Below are positions 17,059 to 26,684 of a DNA stretch of 64,000 bases, piece by piece. The stretch is from Caldisericia bacterium (lineage in GTDB: Bacteria; Caldisericota; Caldisericia; B22-G15), in the NCBI GenBank assembly GCA_026414995.1, contig JAOAHY010000006.1, positions 1 to 64,000 on the forward strand, written 5' to 3'. How positions within the stretch are numbered: position 1 is the first letter of the stretch; each line of letters starts with the position of its first letter. Under the pieces are notes generated by a model. That model was not told where the DNA came from. It did no database searches and worked only from the letters and a program-made list of their open reading frames with translations. The position numbers and the translations under genes were made by a program.

Positions 17059-18489
17059 ATGATTAGAGTTAGATTTCCTCCATCACCAACTGGTTTTATG
17101 CATATAGGAAATGTAAGAACAGCTCTTTTTAATTTTCTTTTCGCAAGAAAAAACAATGGAAAATTTATTTTAAGAATAGAAGATACTGATAAGGAGAGAT
17201 CCAAAAAAGAATATGAAGATGATATAATTGAGGGTTTAAAATGGTTAAACTTAAACTGGGATGAGGGCCCAGATATAGGTGGTCCTTTTGGACCATATAG
17301 ACAATCAGAAAGATTAGAAATTTATAAATTTTATATAGATAAACTTTTGGAGGAAGGTAAAGCATACTTATGTTTTTGTAGCGAAGAGGATATTGAGAGA
17401 GATAGGGAAGATATGCTTAAAAAAGGTCTTATGCCTAAATATTCAAGAAGGTGCAGAAATTTAAATAAAGATGAAATAGAAAAAAAATTAAAAGATAATT
17501 CTAGTCCAGTTGTAAGATTTAAAACACCATTAGATGGGGAAGTTGTTGTAGAAGATGAATTGAGAGGAAGACTTACTTTTCCAATTGAAAATTTAGATGA
17601 TTTTGTGATTTTGCGTTCAGATGGTATGCCAACATATAATTTTGCTGTTGTTATTGATGATGCATTAATGAAGATCAATTATGTAATTCGAGGAGAAGAT
17701 CATCTTCATGGAAACACACCAAGACAAATTTTGCTCTATAAAGCACTAAATTTCCCATTACCAAAATTCGTTCACTTACCAATGATACTCGGTGAAGATC
17801 ATACCAAACTTTCAAAAAGACATGGCTCTGTTTCGTTAAGAGATTATAAAAATGAAGGTTATCTACCTGAAGCTCTCGTAAACTATATGGCACTACTTGG
17901 ATTTTCGCCTAAGACAAAAGAAAAAGAAATATTCTCTCTTCAAGAATTAATAGATGAGTTTAGTATTGAGAACCTTTCAAAAAGTAATGCCATATTTTCT
18001 CCTTCAAAAATAAGATGGATGAATCATAAATATATTGAGATGTTATCTATAGATGAACTTTTGAAAAGAATTAAAGATTTTTATAAAGATAGTGATTTAG
18101 AGATTAAAAATGATGATTGGTATAAAGAATTTTTAAGACTTATGAGAGATCATATATTTGTTCTTAGTGATATAAAAAAGTTAGTAAAAGAAATATTTGA
18201 ACCTGAAAAATTATCAGATGAGAAAATTTCTTATTTAAGAGAAAATAAGAATTTAATTCTAGAGTTTTATGATGCTATTGAAAAATTTGAAAAATGGAAT
18301 GAAAATAATATTTTAAATTTGATCAAAGATATAGGGAAAAAGCTTTCTCTCAAAGGAAAAGACCTTTATCATCCATTAAGAGTACTTATAACTCATCAAG
18401 ATCAAGGACCAGAAATTTATATTTATATTTATCTTCTTGGTAAAGATAAAACACTAAATAGAATTGAGGAGGTATTAACTATTTTATGA
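17059..18489 (+). CDS. gltX: Glutamyl-tRNA synthetase (copy 1)
   Basis: A 476-residue class I synthetase. HIGH-type motif HIGN at 15-18, KLSKRHGS at about 249-256, and the CFC...YSRRC zinc-type cysteines in the acceptor-binding insertion are present. It charges tRNA-Glu, and in organisms without GlnRS also tRNA-Gln. AAAGGAGG precedes the ATG. It overlaps cysS by 4 nt, the usual gltX-cysS neighbourhood. A second, distinct copy lies at 52149-53549, so the two may have divided tRNA specificity. Confidence 0.95.
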   Translation: MIRVRFPPSPTGFMHIGNVRTALFNFLFARKNNGKFILRIEDTDKERSKKEYEDDIIEGLKWLNLNWDEGPDIGGPFGPYRQSERLEIYKFYIDKLLEEGKAYLCFCSEEDIERDREDMLKKGLMPKYSRRCRNLNKDEIEKKLKDNSSPVVRFKTPLDGEVVVEDELRGRLTFPIENLDDFVILRSDGMPTYNFAVVIDDALMKINYVIRGEDHLHGNTPRQILLYKALNFPLPKFVHLPMILGEDHTKLSKRHGSVSLRDYKNEGYLPEALVNYMALLGFSPKTKEKEIFSLQELIDEFSIENLSKSNAIFSPSKIRWMNHKYIEMLSIDELLKRIKDFYKDSDLEIKNDDWYKEFLRLMRDHIFVLSDIKKLVKEIFEPEKLSDEKISYLRENKNLILEFYDAIEKFEKWNENNILNLIKDIGKKLSLKGKDLYHPLRVLITHQDQGPEIYIYIYLLGKDKTLNRIEEVLTIL

Positions 18490-19937
18490 TAAAAGTTTAT
18501 AATACTATATCAAGAACAAAAGAAGAATTCATAACAAGAGAGAAAAATAAAGTTTATATGTATGTTTGTGGATTAACTCCTGATAATTATCCACATATTG
18601 GTCATGCAAGACCACTTGTTATTTACGATACAATAAAAAGATATTTAAAATTCAAAGGTTATAATGTGAAATATGTTCAAAATTATACTGATATAGATGA
18701 TAAAATAATCAAAAGAAGTTTAGATTGGGGGCTTTCTCCAAAAGAAATTGCAGAAACATTTATTAATATGTATGAAAAATATATTGAATTATTAAATATA
18801 GACACTGAAGGCAATATATATCCGAGAGTTACTGAGCACATAGATGATATTATAAAAATGGTAAAAGACCTTCAGGATAAAGGATATGCTTATGAAACAG
18901 ATACTGGTGTTTATTTTGAAGTTAATAAATTTAAAGAATATGGAAAACTATCAAATAGAAAAATTGAAGAATTACTTAAAGGCGTAAGAATTGAAGTAGA
19001 TGAAACAAAAAGAAATCCTCTTGATTTTGCCTTATGGAAAAAGGCAAAAGAAAATGAGATTTCATGGAATTCACCATGGGGAAAAGGTAGACCTGGATGG
19101 CATATTGAATGTTCTGTAATGTCAATTAAATATCTTGATTTTAGTTTTGATATACATGGGGGAGGCATAGATCTAATTTTTCCACATCATGAAAACGAAA
19201 TTGCACAAGGAGAAGCATGGAAAGGAGATAAGCCTGTTGTTAGATACTGGTTACATAATGGATTAATTACAATTAATAAGGAAAAAATGTCTAAATCACT
19301 TGGAAATATCTTAACAATAGAGGATATTTTAAAAAAGTATGAGCCAGAAGTTCTAAGAATGTTTCTTTTATCATCTGATTATCATTCACCAATTGACTAT
19401 TCTGAAGAAAAAATGGAGAAAACAAGAAATGAATATTATAAGATAAGAGAATTTTATTCAATTGTACAAAATTTTGAAAAAGAAAAAGATTTGGAAGACG
19501 AATATTCTAAAAATATAATTAATTCTACTTTTAACGAGTTTATAGAATTTATGGATGATGATTTTAATACTCAAGGAGCAATTGGTACAATATTTAAATT
19601 AATTAATAAATTTAATTCCAATGAAATAAAAGGAGAATATAAACTTTTAAAAGAAACATTAGATAAAATGTTAAATATTCTCGGAATTAAAATTTCGTAT
19701 AAAGTTGTTGAAAATTTAAAGGAAGAATTGATAAAAATATTGAAACAATTCAATTTTTATACACTAGATGACGAAAATTTAGAAGAAAATGAGTTAATAA
19801 AAAAAATAATAGATGAAAGAAAAAAATTAAGAGAGAATAAAGAGTTCAAAAAATCTGATGAAATTAGAGATAAATTGAATCAATTAGGTTATGAGATAAG
19901 GGATGGAAGAAGAGAAACAATTGTTTTTAAAAGATAA
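18486..19937 (+). CDS. cysS: Cysteinyl-tRNA synthetase
   Basis: A 483-residue class I synthetase with the zinc cysteine in YVCGLTPDN (Cys28), HIGH at 37-40, GWHIECSVMS and HHENEIAQGEA zinc ligands, and KMSKSLGN. The C-terminal anticodon domain is complete (ERKKLRENKEFKKSDEIRDKL). It starts within the gltX stop (ATGA), so it is translationally coupled. cysE, found between these genes in Bacillus, is absent here. Confidence 0.96.
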   Translation: MIKVYNTISRTKEEFITREKNKVYMYVCGLTPDNYPHIGHARPLVIYDTIKRYLKFKGYNVKYVQNYTDIDDKIIKRSLDWGLSPKEIAETFINMYEKYIELLNIDTEGNIYPRVTEHIDDIIKMVKDLQDKGYAYETDTGVYFEVNKFKEYGKLSNRKIEELLKGVRIEVDETKRNPLDFALWKKAKENEISWNSPWGKGRPGWHIECSVMSIKYLDFSFDIHGGGIDLIFPHHENEIAQGEAWKGDKPVVRYWLHNGLITINKEKMSKSLGNILTIEDILKKYEPEVLRMFLLSSDYHSPIDYSEEKMEKTRNEYYKIREFYSIVQNFEKEKDLEDEYSKNIINSTFNEFIEFMDDDFNTQGAIGTIFKLINKFNSNEIKGEYKLLKETLDKMLNILGIKISYKVVENLKEELIKILKQFNFYTLDDENLEENELIKKIIDERKKLRENKEFKKSDEIRDKLNQLGYEIRDGRRETIVFKR

Positions 19938-20622
19938 TTATATAGTTTTTAACAAAAACGAAATATTAGAAGCAATTAAAGAAAATAAGCTTCTAAAAGT
20001 AATTTTTAAATATGGCTATAAAAATAGCGAACTTGAAAATACATTAAAAAAATATGGAATTCCAATATCTATTAAAGATAAAGATTTTTTTAAAAAATTT
20101 TCAAAAAATGTTAATTTTATAGGTTATGTTTCACCTATTCAAATAAATTCAATAAATGAAATAGAAATAAGTAATGATTCTTTTTATGTATTACCTTTAA
20201 ATATAGAAGATCCACATAATCTTGGTGCAATTATCAGAAGCGCTGAAATTTTTGGAGCCAAAGGGATTATTTTACCTAAAAGAAGAGGCTCACTGATAAC
20301 TCCAACTGTAATTAAATCTTCAACTGGTGCAATTTTTCATTTAAAGATTTTTGAAGTAAGTGGAATTGTTAATTCTATAAAAGAGTTAAAAAAAAGAGGT
20401 TTTTGGATTATTTCCCTTGATATGAAAGGAAATATTGAACTTCATAAGTTTAGTTCCCCTAAACCATTTATTTTAATTACTGGTGGTGAAGATAAAGGTA
20501 TCAATCAAAAAGTTTTGGAAGAAAGTGATTATATAATAAAAATTAAAACATATGGAAAAACTGAAAGTTTAAATTCATCTGTTGCATTAGGTATTGCTCT
20601 TTATGAATTGACAAAATCTTAA
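19903..20622 (+). CDS. rlmB: SpoU/TrmH-family 23S rRNA or tRNA 2'-O-methyltransferase (RlmB-like)
   Basis: A 239-residue SPOUT methyltransferase. Motif 1 DPHNLGAIIRSAEIFGA, motif 2 ITGGEDKGI and motif 3 SLNSSVALGIALYEL form the knotted SAM site. It follows cysS as RlmB (YacO) does in Firmicutes, making 23S rRNA Gm2251-type methylation likely, but tRNA methylation is not excluded. The overlap with cysS is 35 nt if the first ATG is used; a TTG six codons later is an alternative start. Confidence 0.82.
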   Translation: MEEEKQLFLKDNYIVFNKNEILEAIKENKLLKVIFKYGYKNSELENTLKKYGIPISIKDKDFFKKFSKNVNFIGYVSPIQINSINEIEISNDSFYVLPLNIEDPHNLGAIIRSAEIFGAKGIILPKRRGSLITPTVIKSSTGAIFHLKIFEVSGIVNSIKELKKRGFWIISLDMKGNIELHKFSSPKPFILITGGEDKGINQKVLEESDYIIKIKTYGKTESLNSSVALGIALYELTKS

Positions 20623-20975
20623 TCAATAAAATTCTTAATATGATTTATTTTAAAATTATTTTCTGATTTATATTCAATGCCAATAAAATCAAATTTTATA
20701 TTCTTATATTTCTTTTGTGTTGATAAAAGATATTCAAGTGCTAATTTTTTATAGTTATATATTTTCTTTTTTGTTATACTTTCTTCTGGTAAAAGTAAAT
20801 TTGATGAACTTTTGGTTCTAACTTCAATAAAAATTATTTCGTTATCTTTTTCAGAGATTAAATCTATTTCTCCAAATCTAGTTCTGTAATTTTTACAAAT
20901 TATTTTGTACCCTTTATTCTTTAAATATTCTGATGCAATCTCTTCGCCTAGATTTCCTAAAATTTTCCTCTTCAT
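20619..20975 (-). CDS. yraN: YraN/UPF0102 family endonuclease-like protein
   Basis: A 118-residue protein with the family's PD-(D/E)xK-like core: GNLGEEIASEYLKNKGY, RTRFGEIDLI and IIFIEVRTKSS. Its role is unknown; Holliday-junction-resolvase-like nuclease activity has been proposed. It converges on rlmB with a 4-nt overlap of stop regions. Its only Shine-Dalgarno candidate (GGAGG) lies inside the 3' arm of the terminator that ends the upstream gene, and the terminator T tract touches its ATG. Confidence 0.9.
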   Translation of the reverse strand: MKRKILGNLGEEIASEYLKNKGYKIICKNYRTRFGEIDLISEKDNEIIFIEVRTKSSSNLLLPEESITKKKIYNYKKLALEYLLSTQKKYKNIKFDFIGIEYKSENNFKINHIKNFID

Positions 20976-21006
20976 AAAAAAAGAGCCCCTCCTTTATGGA
21001 GGGGCT
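20976..21006 (-). terminator. Intrinsic terminator of the NHL/cohesin/stalk gene
   Basis: On the minus strand a 9-bp stem AGCCCCTCC/GGAGGGGCT with a 5-nt loop, followed by C and seven T. The T tract abuts the yraN start codon. Confidence 0.88.
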
Positions 21007-21021
21007 TAAAATTTTCTTAAT

Positions 21022-24009
21022 TTAATCCTTTGGATAAGTAATTGTCACTGTTTTTGTATTTGGATCCCAGTCAACTTTACATCCAAGATTTTCAGCAACA
21101 AATCTTACAGGGAGCATTGTTCTTCCTTGAATAATCATTGGAACAACCTTTGGGTTATTCGGATCAATTGGAGTATTTACTCCATTTACTCTTGCTATAT
21201 TTTTTCCAATCCATAGTTCAATTGTGGTTAATTTTAATGAAACAGTTACTTTCTTTTCGTTTGCATCCCATCCTACATTTGCTCCAAGTGGTTCAGCAAC
21301 CCATCTTATTGGAAGTAAAGTTCTACCTTCAATGATTTGTGGTGGTACATCTATTTCTTGTTCTTTATCATTTACAAGCATTATTTTATTGCCAATTTGG
21401 AGTTTTAATATTATTTTCCTAATATTTATTTCACCAATTTCTATATTTGCTTTTATTTCATTTAAGTCTGGATCTTTTAAGACAAGATTTGATAATTTAA
21501 GTTGTGTCTTTCCTAATTTTAATGCCTTAAATTTAAATTTTATGATTGTTCCTTCTCCACTTATTCCTTGAACTTTTCCTGTTCTTGAAACTCCTATAAT
21601 TATTTCCCCTTTATCTTTATTTATATTCTTTAAAAATAAAGTCGAGGCACCATCTTTTTTGAGAAATTCACCTTCGATTATATCTTCTAAATCTAAATAT
21701 TCCTTATCATATGTTAAAGTAAAACCAAATCCGTATAAATTATCAACTTCTTTAATAATTATTGGAACATCGAATGATGAGTTAAGATCTGCATTTATCC
21801 CATTAACTAAAATTTTAGTTCTTGTTGCAAGAACAACTTTTAATGAAATAATCTTAATTAAATTAGGGTCTCCCTTAGATTTAATTTCAAGATCAATTTT
21901 CATCTCTTCTCCAATTTTAGCTGTTATCGGAGGAGTTACTTTTAATTCGAAACTCTTTTTTTCTTTTGAGTTTAAATTTAATTCTTTTGGATAGATTACC
22001 TTCCAATCATAAACATTTGATACTAAATTTATTTCATAAATATCATCTTTTGCACCTTTATTAGAAATAGTTAAATTAAATATTATTTCAACCCCAGGTT
22101 TAGTAATTTTCTCAATTGAATCAGAAGTTAAAGAAAATGCAAAATCTTGTAGTTTTTCACCAAAAGGAGAAATAATTCTAACAACATTATGAAATAGATC
22201 TGCTGCATAAATCATACCATCCTGTCCTATAAATAAATGAGCAAGTTCATAATATCCTCTTGGTGTTGAGCCTAAAAAAGTTCCATCAATCTTAAACATT
22301 TGAATTCTTCCATTTTCAGTATCTGCTACATAAACAACTCCTTCTTTGTCAACAGCAACTCCTGTAGGAAACCAGAATTTTTCTAATGCTCTTCCTCCTC
22401 CTTTTCCAATTTTTAATAGTAATTTACCATTTTCATCATAAACATCTACATAATGATCAAAAGTTGCGACATAGATGTTATTATTTGAATCTACTGCAAT
22501 AGCATTAGCTTCACCTTTAATCTGAAATTCTTTTAAAATTGTTCCGTCATTTGGAGATATTGCATAAACCATAAAATTTCTTGTTACAACCCAAATTCTA
22601 CCTTTATTATCAAATGCCATCTGATATGGTTGTAATATTGTATCCTTACAATTTTCTAATACTTTTTTAAAATTACCCTGTAAATCAAATACTGAAATTG
22701 GTGCGCCTTCAATTCCAGATGAAACATAAACCTCATTTTTACCACATAAAACGCCACCAATTGCTGCAAAAGGTTTATCATCTGAAATTCCTTTTATTTT
22801 TTTCAAAAATTTTCCCTCACTATTGAATATCGCAATTTCGCCTGTGTCAGAAAAGTTTGCCCAATGTGCTACCCAAATATTTCCAGAAGAGTCAACAGAG
22901 GCAGAAATTGGATTTATTAATCTCCCTTCTAATTCATAATCATAATCAATTTTATTTTTAAAGTTTCCATTTTTATCAAAAACTGTTAATCTTGTTGTTC
23001 TTGGCCAACCAAATGGATTTCCTGGTCCATAGAAATATCCTGCATCAAATGTGTAAACATTTTCTTCTTCATCAACTGCAACACCTGCTGGTGTTAAAAA
23101 CTCACCTGGTTGAAGTGGAATTCTTGTTCCTCTTTTACCAAACTTCAAAATAAAGTTACCATTTTTGTCAAATTTTTTAATACAAGGATTTAAAGGTGTT
23201 CCTAAACCTCTATCTACGATATATATGAAATTACCTTTAACTTCAATATCAAATGGGTAAATAAATTGAGTATCTCCTGCGCCTTTTCCACCAAAAGAGA
23301 AGAGCACATTTCCATTTTGATCAAGTTTAAATATTTTGCAACTTTTAGCATCCACAACCCATAAATTGTTTTCTTCATCAAAACACATACCTTCTGGATT
23401 TTCTATTTCTACAACTTTTATTACTTTTAAAAGCTCTCCTTTGTTTGTAAAAATTTGAATTCTAGAATTTAATTGATCTGAAACAAATATTTTTCCATCT
23501 TTTGAGACCGCAATACCAGAAGGTCCGTTAAATTTTCCTTCAGCTGTTCCTTCTTCGCCAAATACAAGTAACACATCTCCAAGTGGTGAAAATTTTACAA
23601 TATAGTTATTAAAGAAATCAGCAACATAAACATTCCCATTATCATCAACATCTAAATCAGCAGGATATTGAAGTTTTCCATCACCAAATCCAAGTTCTCC
23701 AAATACTTTGATATGTTTCAAATTTTTATCAAGAATATGTATTCTACCATATGATGTGTCTGAAACATATAGTAATCCCTTTTTAAATTTCATTCCTTGC
23801 ATTGGAAAAGAAAGTTCAGATTTAAAATCGCTTTCAACAGTGTTTGCCCATAATAGTGTAAAAGAACCAATATAATCTTCTGGCATAATGCCAATAACAC
23901 CAATTTGAACAATATCCCTTTGTTGTGAAAAAGTTGTTTTAATAGTGGTATACCCAAATAGAATTACTAAAATCAATATTAAATTTAGTAACCTTTTAAA
24001 TAATTGCAT
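21022..24009 (-). CDS. Secreted NHL-repeat beta-propeller protein with cohesin-like and stalk domains
   Basis: A 995-residue exported protein. Signal peptide at about 1-29. NHL repeats at about 45-615 (repeating GVAVDxxGxVYVADxxNxRIQ-type units) form one or two beta propellers. Then a NEW3-like Ig fold (about 624-730), a cohesin-type domain (about 731-865; LYGFGFTLTYDKEYLDLEDI) and paired copper-amine-oxidase N-terminal 'stalk' repeats (866-995; GRTLLPIRWVAEPLGANVGWD, GRTMLPVRFVAENLGCKVDWD). Likely a surface adhesion or scaffold protein; no enzyme site is recognised. It shares the cohesin and stalk modules with the gene at 26684 and the stalk with the gene at 29669. Confidence 0.85.
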   Translation of the reverse strand: MQLFKRLLNLILILVILFGYTTIKTTFSQQRDIVQIGVIGIMPEDYIGSFTLLWANTVESDFKSELSFPMQGMKFKKGLLYVSDTSYGRIHILDKNLKHIKVFGELGFGDGKLQYPADLDVDDNGNVYVADFFNNYIVKFSPLGDVLLVFGEEGTAEGKFNGPSGIAVSKDGKIFVSDQLNSRIQIFTNKGELLKVIKVVEIENPEGMCFDEENNLWVVDAKSCKIFKLDQNGNVLFSFGGKGAGDTQFIYPFDIEVKGNFIYIVDRGLGTPLNPCIKKFDKNGNFILKFGKRGTRIPLQPGEFLTPAGVAVDEEENVYTFDAGYFYGPGNPFGWPRTTRLTVFDKNGNFKNKIDYDYELEGRLINPISASVDSSGNIWVAHWANFSDTGEIAIFNSEGKFLKKIKGISDDKPFAAIGGVLCGKNEVYVSSGIEGAPISVFDLQGNFKKVLENCKDTILQPYQMAFDNKGRIWVVTRNFMVYAISPNDGTILKEFQIKGEANAIAVDSNNNIYVATFDHYVDVYDENGKLLLKIGKGGGRALEKFWFPTGVAVDKEGVVYVADTENGRIQMFKIDGTFLGSTPRGYYELAHLFIGQDGMIYAADLFHNVVRIISPFGEKLQDFAFSLTSDSIEKITKPGVEIIFNLTISNKGAKDDIYEINLVSNVYDWKVIYPKELNLNSKEKKSFELKVTPPITAKIGEEMKIDLEIKSKGDPNLIKIISLKVVLATRTKILVNGINADLNSSFDVPIIIKEVDNLYGFGFTLTYDKEYLDLEDIIEGEFLKKDGASTLFLKNINKDKGEIIIGVSRTGKVQGISGEGTIIKFKFKALKLGKTQLKLSNLVLKDPDLNEIKANIEIGEINIRKIILKLQIGNKIMLVNDKEQEIDVPPQIIEGRTLLPIRWVAEPLGANVGWDANEKKVTVSLKLTTIELWIGKNIARVNGVNTPIDPNNPKVVPMIIQGRTMLPVRFVAENLGCKVDWDPNTKTVTITYPKD

Positions 24010-24047
24010 CTACTCCTCCTTTCTAAAAATTTTTTATTTCTTTTAAA

Positions 24048-24076
24048 ATTATAAATTAAACTTGACATAGTTTCAA
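24048..24076 (-). promoter_or_regulatory. Promoter of the NHL-repeat protein gene
   Basis: On the minus strand TTGAAA (24076-24071), 17-nt spacer, TATAAT (24053-24048), then a leader with AAAGGAGGAG before the ATG at 24009. It interleaves with the divergent tRNA-Ala promoter. Confidence 0.75.
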
Positions 24077-24090
24077 ATAAAAAATATAAT
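24062..24090 (+). promoter_or_regulatory. Perfect-consensus promoter of tRNA-Ala/leuS
   Basis: TTGACA (24062-24067), 17-nt spacer, TATAAT (24085-24090), an exact match to the sigma-70 consensus. Predicted start about 24097, 8 nt before the tRNA. Confidence 0.88.
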
Positions 24091-24104
24091 GATTAAGATT
24101 GTAT

Positions 24105-24180
24105 GGGGCAGTAGCTCAGTTGGGAGAGCGTCTCTATGGCATGGAGAAGGTCGCGGGTTCGAGTCCCGTCTGCTCCACCA
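24105..24180 (+). tRNA. tRNA-Ala (GGC anticodon)
   Basis: Acceptor GGGGCAG/CTGCTCC, anticodon stem TCTCT/GGAGA with loop ATGGCAT (GGC), T loop TTCGAGT, discriminator A, encoded CCA. It heads the leuS transcript with a 20-nt gap. Confidence 0.95.
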
Positions 24181-24200
24181 TGTTCCATGGAGGAATACTA

Positions 24201-26684
24201 ATGGCATTTTATAATTTTCGAGAAGTAGAGGATAAATGGATAAAAAGATGGGAAAAAGAAAGATTATATTCAAAATATAATTATGATAAACCTAAATATT
24301 ATGTTTTAGAAATGTTTCCTTACCCATCTGGTCCTCTTCATATGGGACATGTAAGAAACTATACACTTGGTGATGTTGTAGCAAGATATAAGAGAATGAG
24401 AGGTTTTAATGTGCTACATCCTATGGGTTGGGATGCTTTTGGACTACCAGCAGAGAACGCTGCAATTCAAAGAGGAATTTCACCGAAAGAGTGGACTTAT
24501 AATAATATAAATATAATGAAATCTCAACTAATAAAACAAGGAATTTCATATGATTGGGATAGAGAAATTGCAACATGTGATCCAAATTATTATAAATTTA
24601 CCCAATGGTTTTTCCTCGAACTTTATAATTCTGGACTTGCATATAAAGATAAGGCACTTGTAAATTATTGTCCAAAATGTAAAACAGTTCTTGCAAATGA
24701 ACAAGTAGTAGGTGGAAGATGTTGGAGATGCGATTCTTTAGTAGAAAAAAGAGAATTGGAACAATGGTTTTTTAAGATAACTCATTTTGCAGAAGAATTA
24801 TTAAATGATCTTGATTTGCTTGAAAATTGGCCAGAGAAAGTAAAAATAATGCAAAAAAATTGGATAGGAAAAAGTGAAGGAGTTGATGTTTCTTTCCCAG
24901 TATTAAACTCTGATGAATATATTGAAATTTTTACTACAAGACCTGATACTATATATGGAACTACTTTTATGGCATTAGCGCCAGAACATCCTCTATCTGA
25001 AAAACTTGCTTTAAAAAATGGTTTATTTGATGATTATAAAAAATTTAAGAATAAGGTTTTAAAATTAAGTGAAATAGATAGAATTTCTACTGAGTTATCT
25101 AAAGAAGGTCTGTTTTTAAATAGTTATGCAATTAATCCTTTAACAAATGAGAAGCTTCCAATTTTTGTAGCTAATTATGTTGTTTATCAATATGGAAAAG
25201 GAGCAATAATGGGAGTTCCTGCACATGATTCGAGAGATTTTGATTTTGCAAAAAAATATGGTCTTCCAATTAAAATAGTTATTCAGAATAAAGATTATAG
25301 TTTAGATGAAAAATCACTAGACAAAGCATATGAAGATGAGGGAATTATAGTTAATTCAGATTTTTTTTCAGGATTACCTTCTGAGGAAGGAAAATTGAAA
25401 ATTAGTATATATATAGAAGAAAAAGGATTTGGGAAGAGGGTAATAAGGTATAGATTAAGAGATTGGCTAATATCAAGACAAAGATATTGGGGAGCACCAA
25501 TTCCGATAATTTATTGCAAAGAATGTGGTATTGTACCTGTCCCTTATGAAGATTTACCTGTTTTGTTACCAAATGAAAATGAGGTCAATTTTGGAGTTGA
25601 AGGAAAAAATCCGCTAGAGACTGTTGAGTCATGGATAAATACTACTTGTCCTAAATGTGGTGGTAATGCAAGAAGAGAGACAGAAACAATGGATACATTT
25701 GTTTGTTCTTCTTGGTATTTTTTAAGATATACATCACCAAAAAGTTTAATAAATCCCAAAGATTTTCCTTTTGATAAGGAAAATGTTAATTATTGGATGC
25801 CAGTTGATCAATATATAGGTGGAGTTGAACATGCTATTTTGCATTTGCTTTATTCAAGATTTTTTACAAAATTTTTATACCAAAAAGGTTATATTAATTT
25901 TAAAGAACCATTTAAAAATTTATTTACACAAGGAATGGTCCTTTATAATGGAAGTGCAATGTCTAAATCAAAAGGAAATGTTGTATCACCAGATGAAATT
26001 ATAAATAAATATGGTGTTGATGCTGAAAGATTATTTATTCTTTTTATTGCACCTCCAGAGCTTGATGCAGATTGGACTGATAAAGGAATTGAAGGCATGA
26101 GTAGATATGTAAATAGAATTTGGAGATTATTTAACAAATTCATAGATTATAAAAATTCAAATAAAACTTTTAAAATTGATTTAAACAAAGACAAAGAACT
26201 TGAAATAAAACTTAATGAGACTATTAAAAAAGTTACAGATAGTATTGAAAATAATTTTAGATTTAATACATCAATAGCATCTTTGATGGAGTTAACAAAT
26301 TTAGTTCAAGAATATATGAATGATGAAGAGAAAATTAATATAAATCTTTTAGAAAAGATATTTAAAAATTTCATACTTATATTATCACCCTTTGCACCAT
26401 TCATAACAGAAGAAATGTGGGAGAAGTTAGGAAATACAACAAGTGTTCATCTAGAAAGTTGGCCTTCTTATGATGAAGAAATTCTTAAAAGAGACATTAT
26501 TGAAATAGTAATTGAAGTTAATGGTAAAGTTAGAGGTAGAATAAATGTAAATAGACATAGCGATGAGAAAGAAATAGAAAAAATTATTTTAGAAGATCCA
26601 AAAATCAAGAAATATATTGAAAATAAAAAAATTAAAAATATTATTCATGTAAAAAATAAAATAATAAATATTGTGGTTGAATAA
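24201..26684 (+). CDS. leuS: Leucyl-tRNA synthetase
   Basis: An 827-residue class I synthetase: HMGH at 47-50, zinc cysteines ([15 protein letters not shown]...CWRCD), CP1 editing domain with the [21 protein letters not shown] threonine-rich region, KMSKS-type AMSKSKGN, and the C-terminal anticodon domain. The ATG at 24201 follows GGAGG and matches the family start; a reading frame continuing upstream through the tRNA is not coding. The stop overlaps the next ATG (TAATG). Confidence 0.97.
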   Translation: MAFYNFREVEDKWIKRWEKERLYSKYNYDKPKYYVLEMFPYPSGPLHMGHVRNYTLGDVVARYKRMRGFNVLHPMGWDAFGLPAENAAIQRGISPKEWTYNNINIMKSQLIKQGISYDWDREIATCDPNYYKFTQWFFLELYNSGLAYKDKALVNYCPKCKTVLANEQVVGGRCWRCDSLVEKRELEQWFFKITHFAEELLNDLDLLENWPEKVKIMQKNWIGKSEGVDVSFPVLNSDEYIEIFTTRPDTIYGTTFMALAPEHPLSEKLALKNGLFDDYKKFKNKVLKLSEIDRISTELSKEGLFLNSYAINPLTNEKLPIFVANYVVYQYGKGAIMGVPAHDSRDFDFAKKYGLPIKIVIQNKDYSLDEKSLDKAYEDEGIIVNSDFFSGLPSEEGKLKISIYIEEKGFGKRVIRYRLRDWLISRQRYWGAPIPIIYCKECGIVPVPYEDLPVLLPNENEVNFGVEGKNPLETVESWINTTCPKCGGNARRETETMDTFVCSSWYFLRYTSPKSLINPKDFPFDKENVNYWMPVDQYIGGVEHAILHLLYSRFFTKFLYQKGYINFKEPFKNLFTQGMVLYNGSAMSKSKGNVVSPDEIINKYGVDAERLFILFIAPPELDADWTDKGIEGMSRYVNRIWRLFNKFIDYKNSNKTFKIDLNKDKELEIKLNETIKKVTDSIENNFRFNTSIASLMELTNLVQEYMNDEEKININLLEKIFKNFILILSPFAPFITEEMWEKLGNTTSVHLESWPSYDEEILKRDIIEIVIEVNGKVRGRINVNRHSDEKEIEKIILEDPKIKKYIENKKIKNIIHVKNKIINIVVE

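Noticed and set aside
24073-24273. Minus-strand frame over tRNA-Ala, and a plus-strand upstream extension of leuS from 24099
   Set aside because: Both read through the tRNA-Ala gene. leuS has a clear GGAGG and family-matching ATG at 24201.
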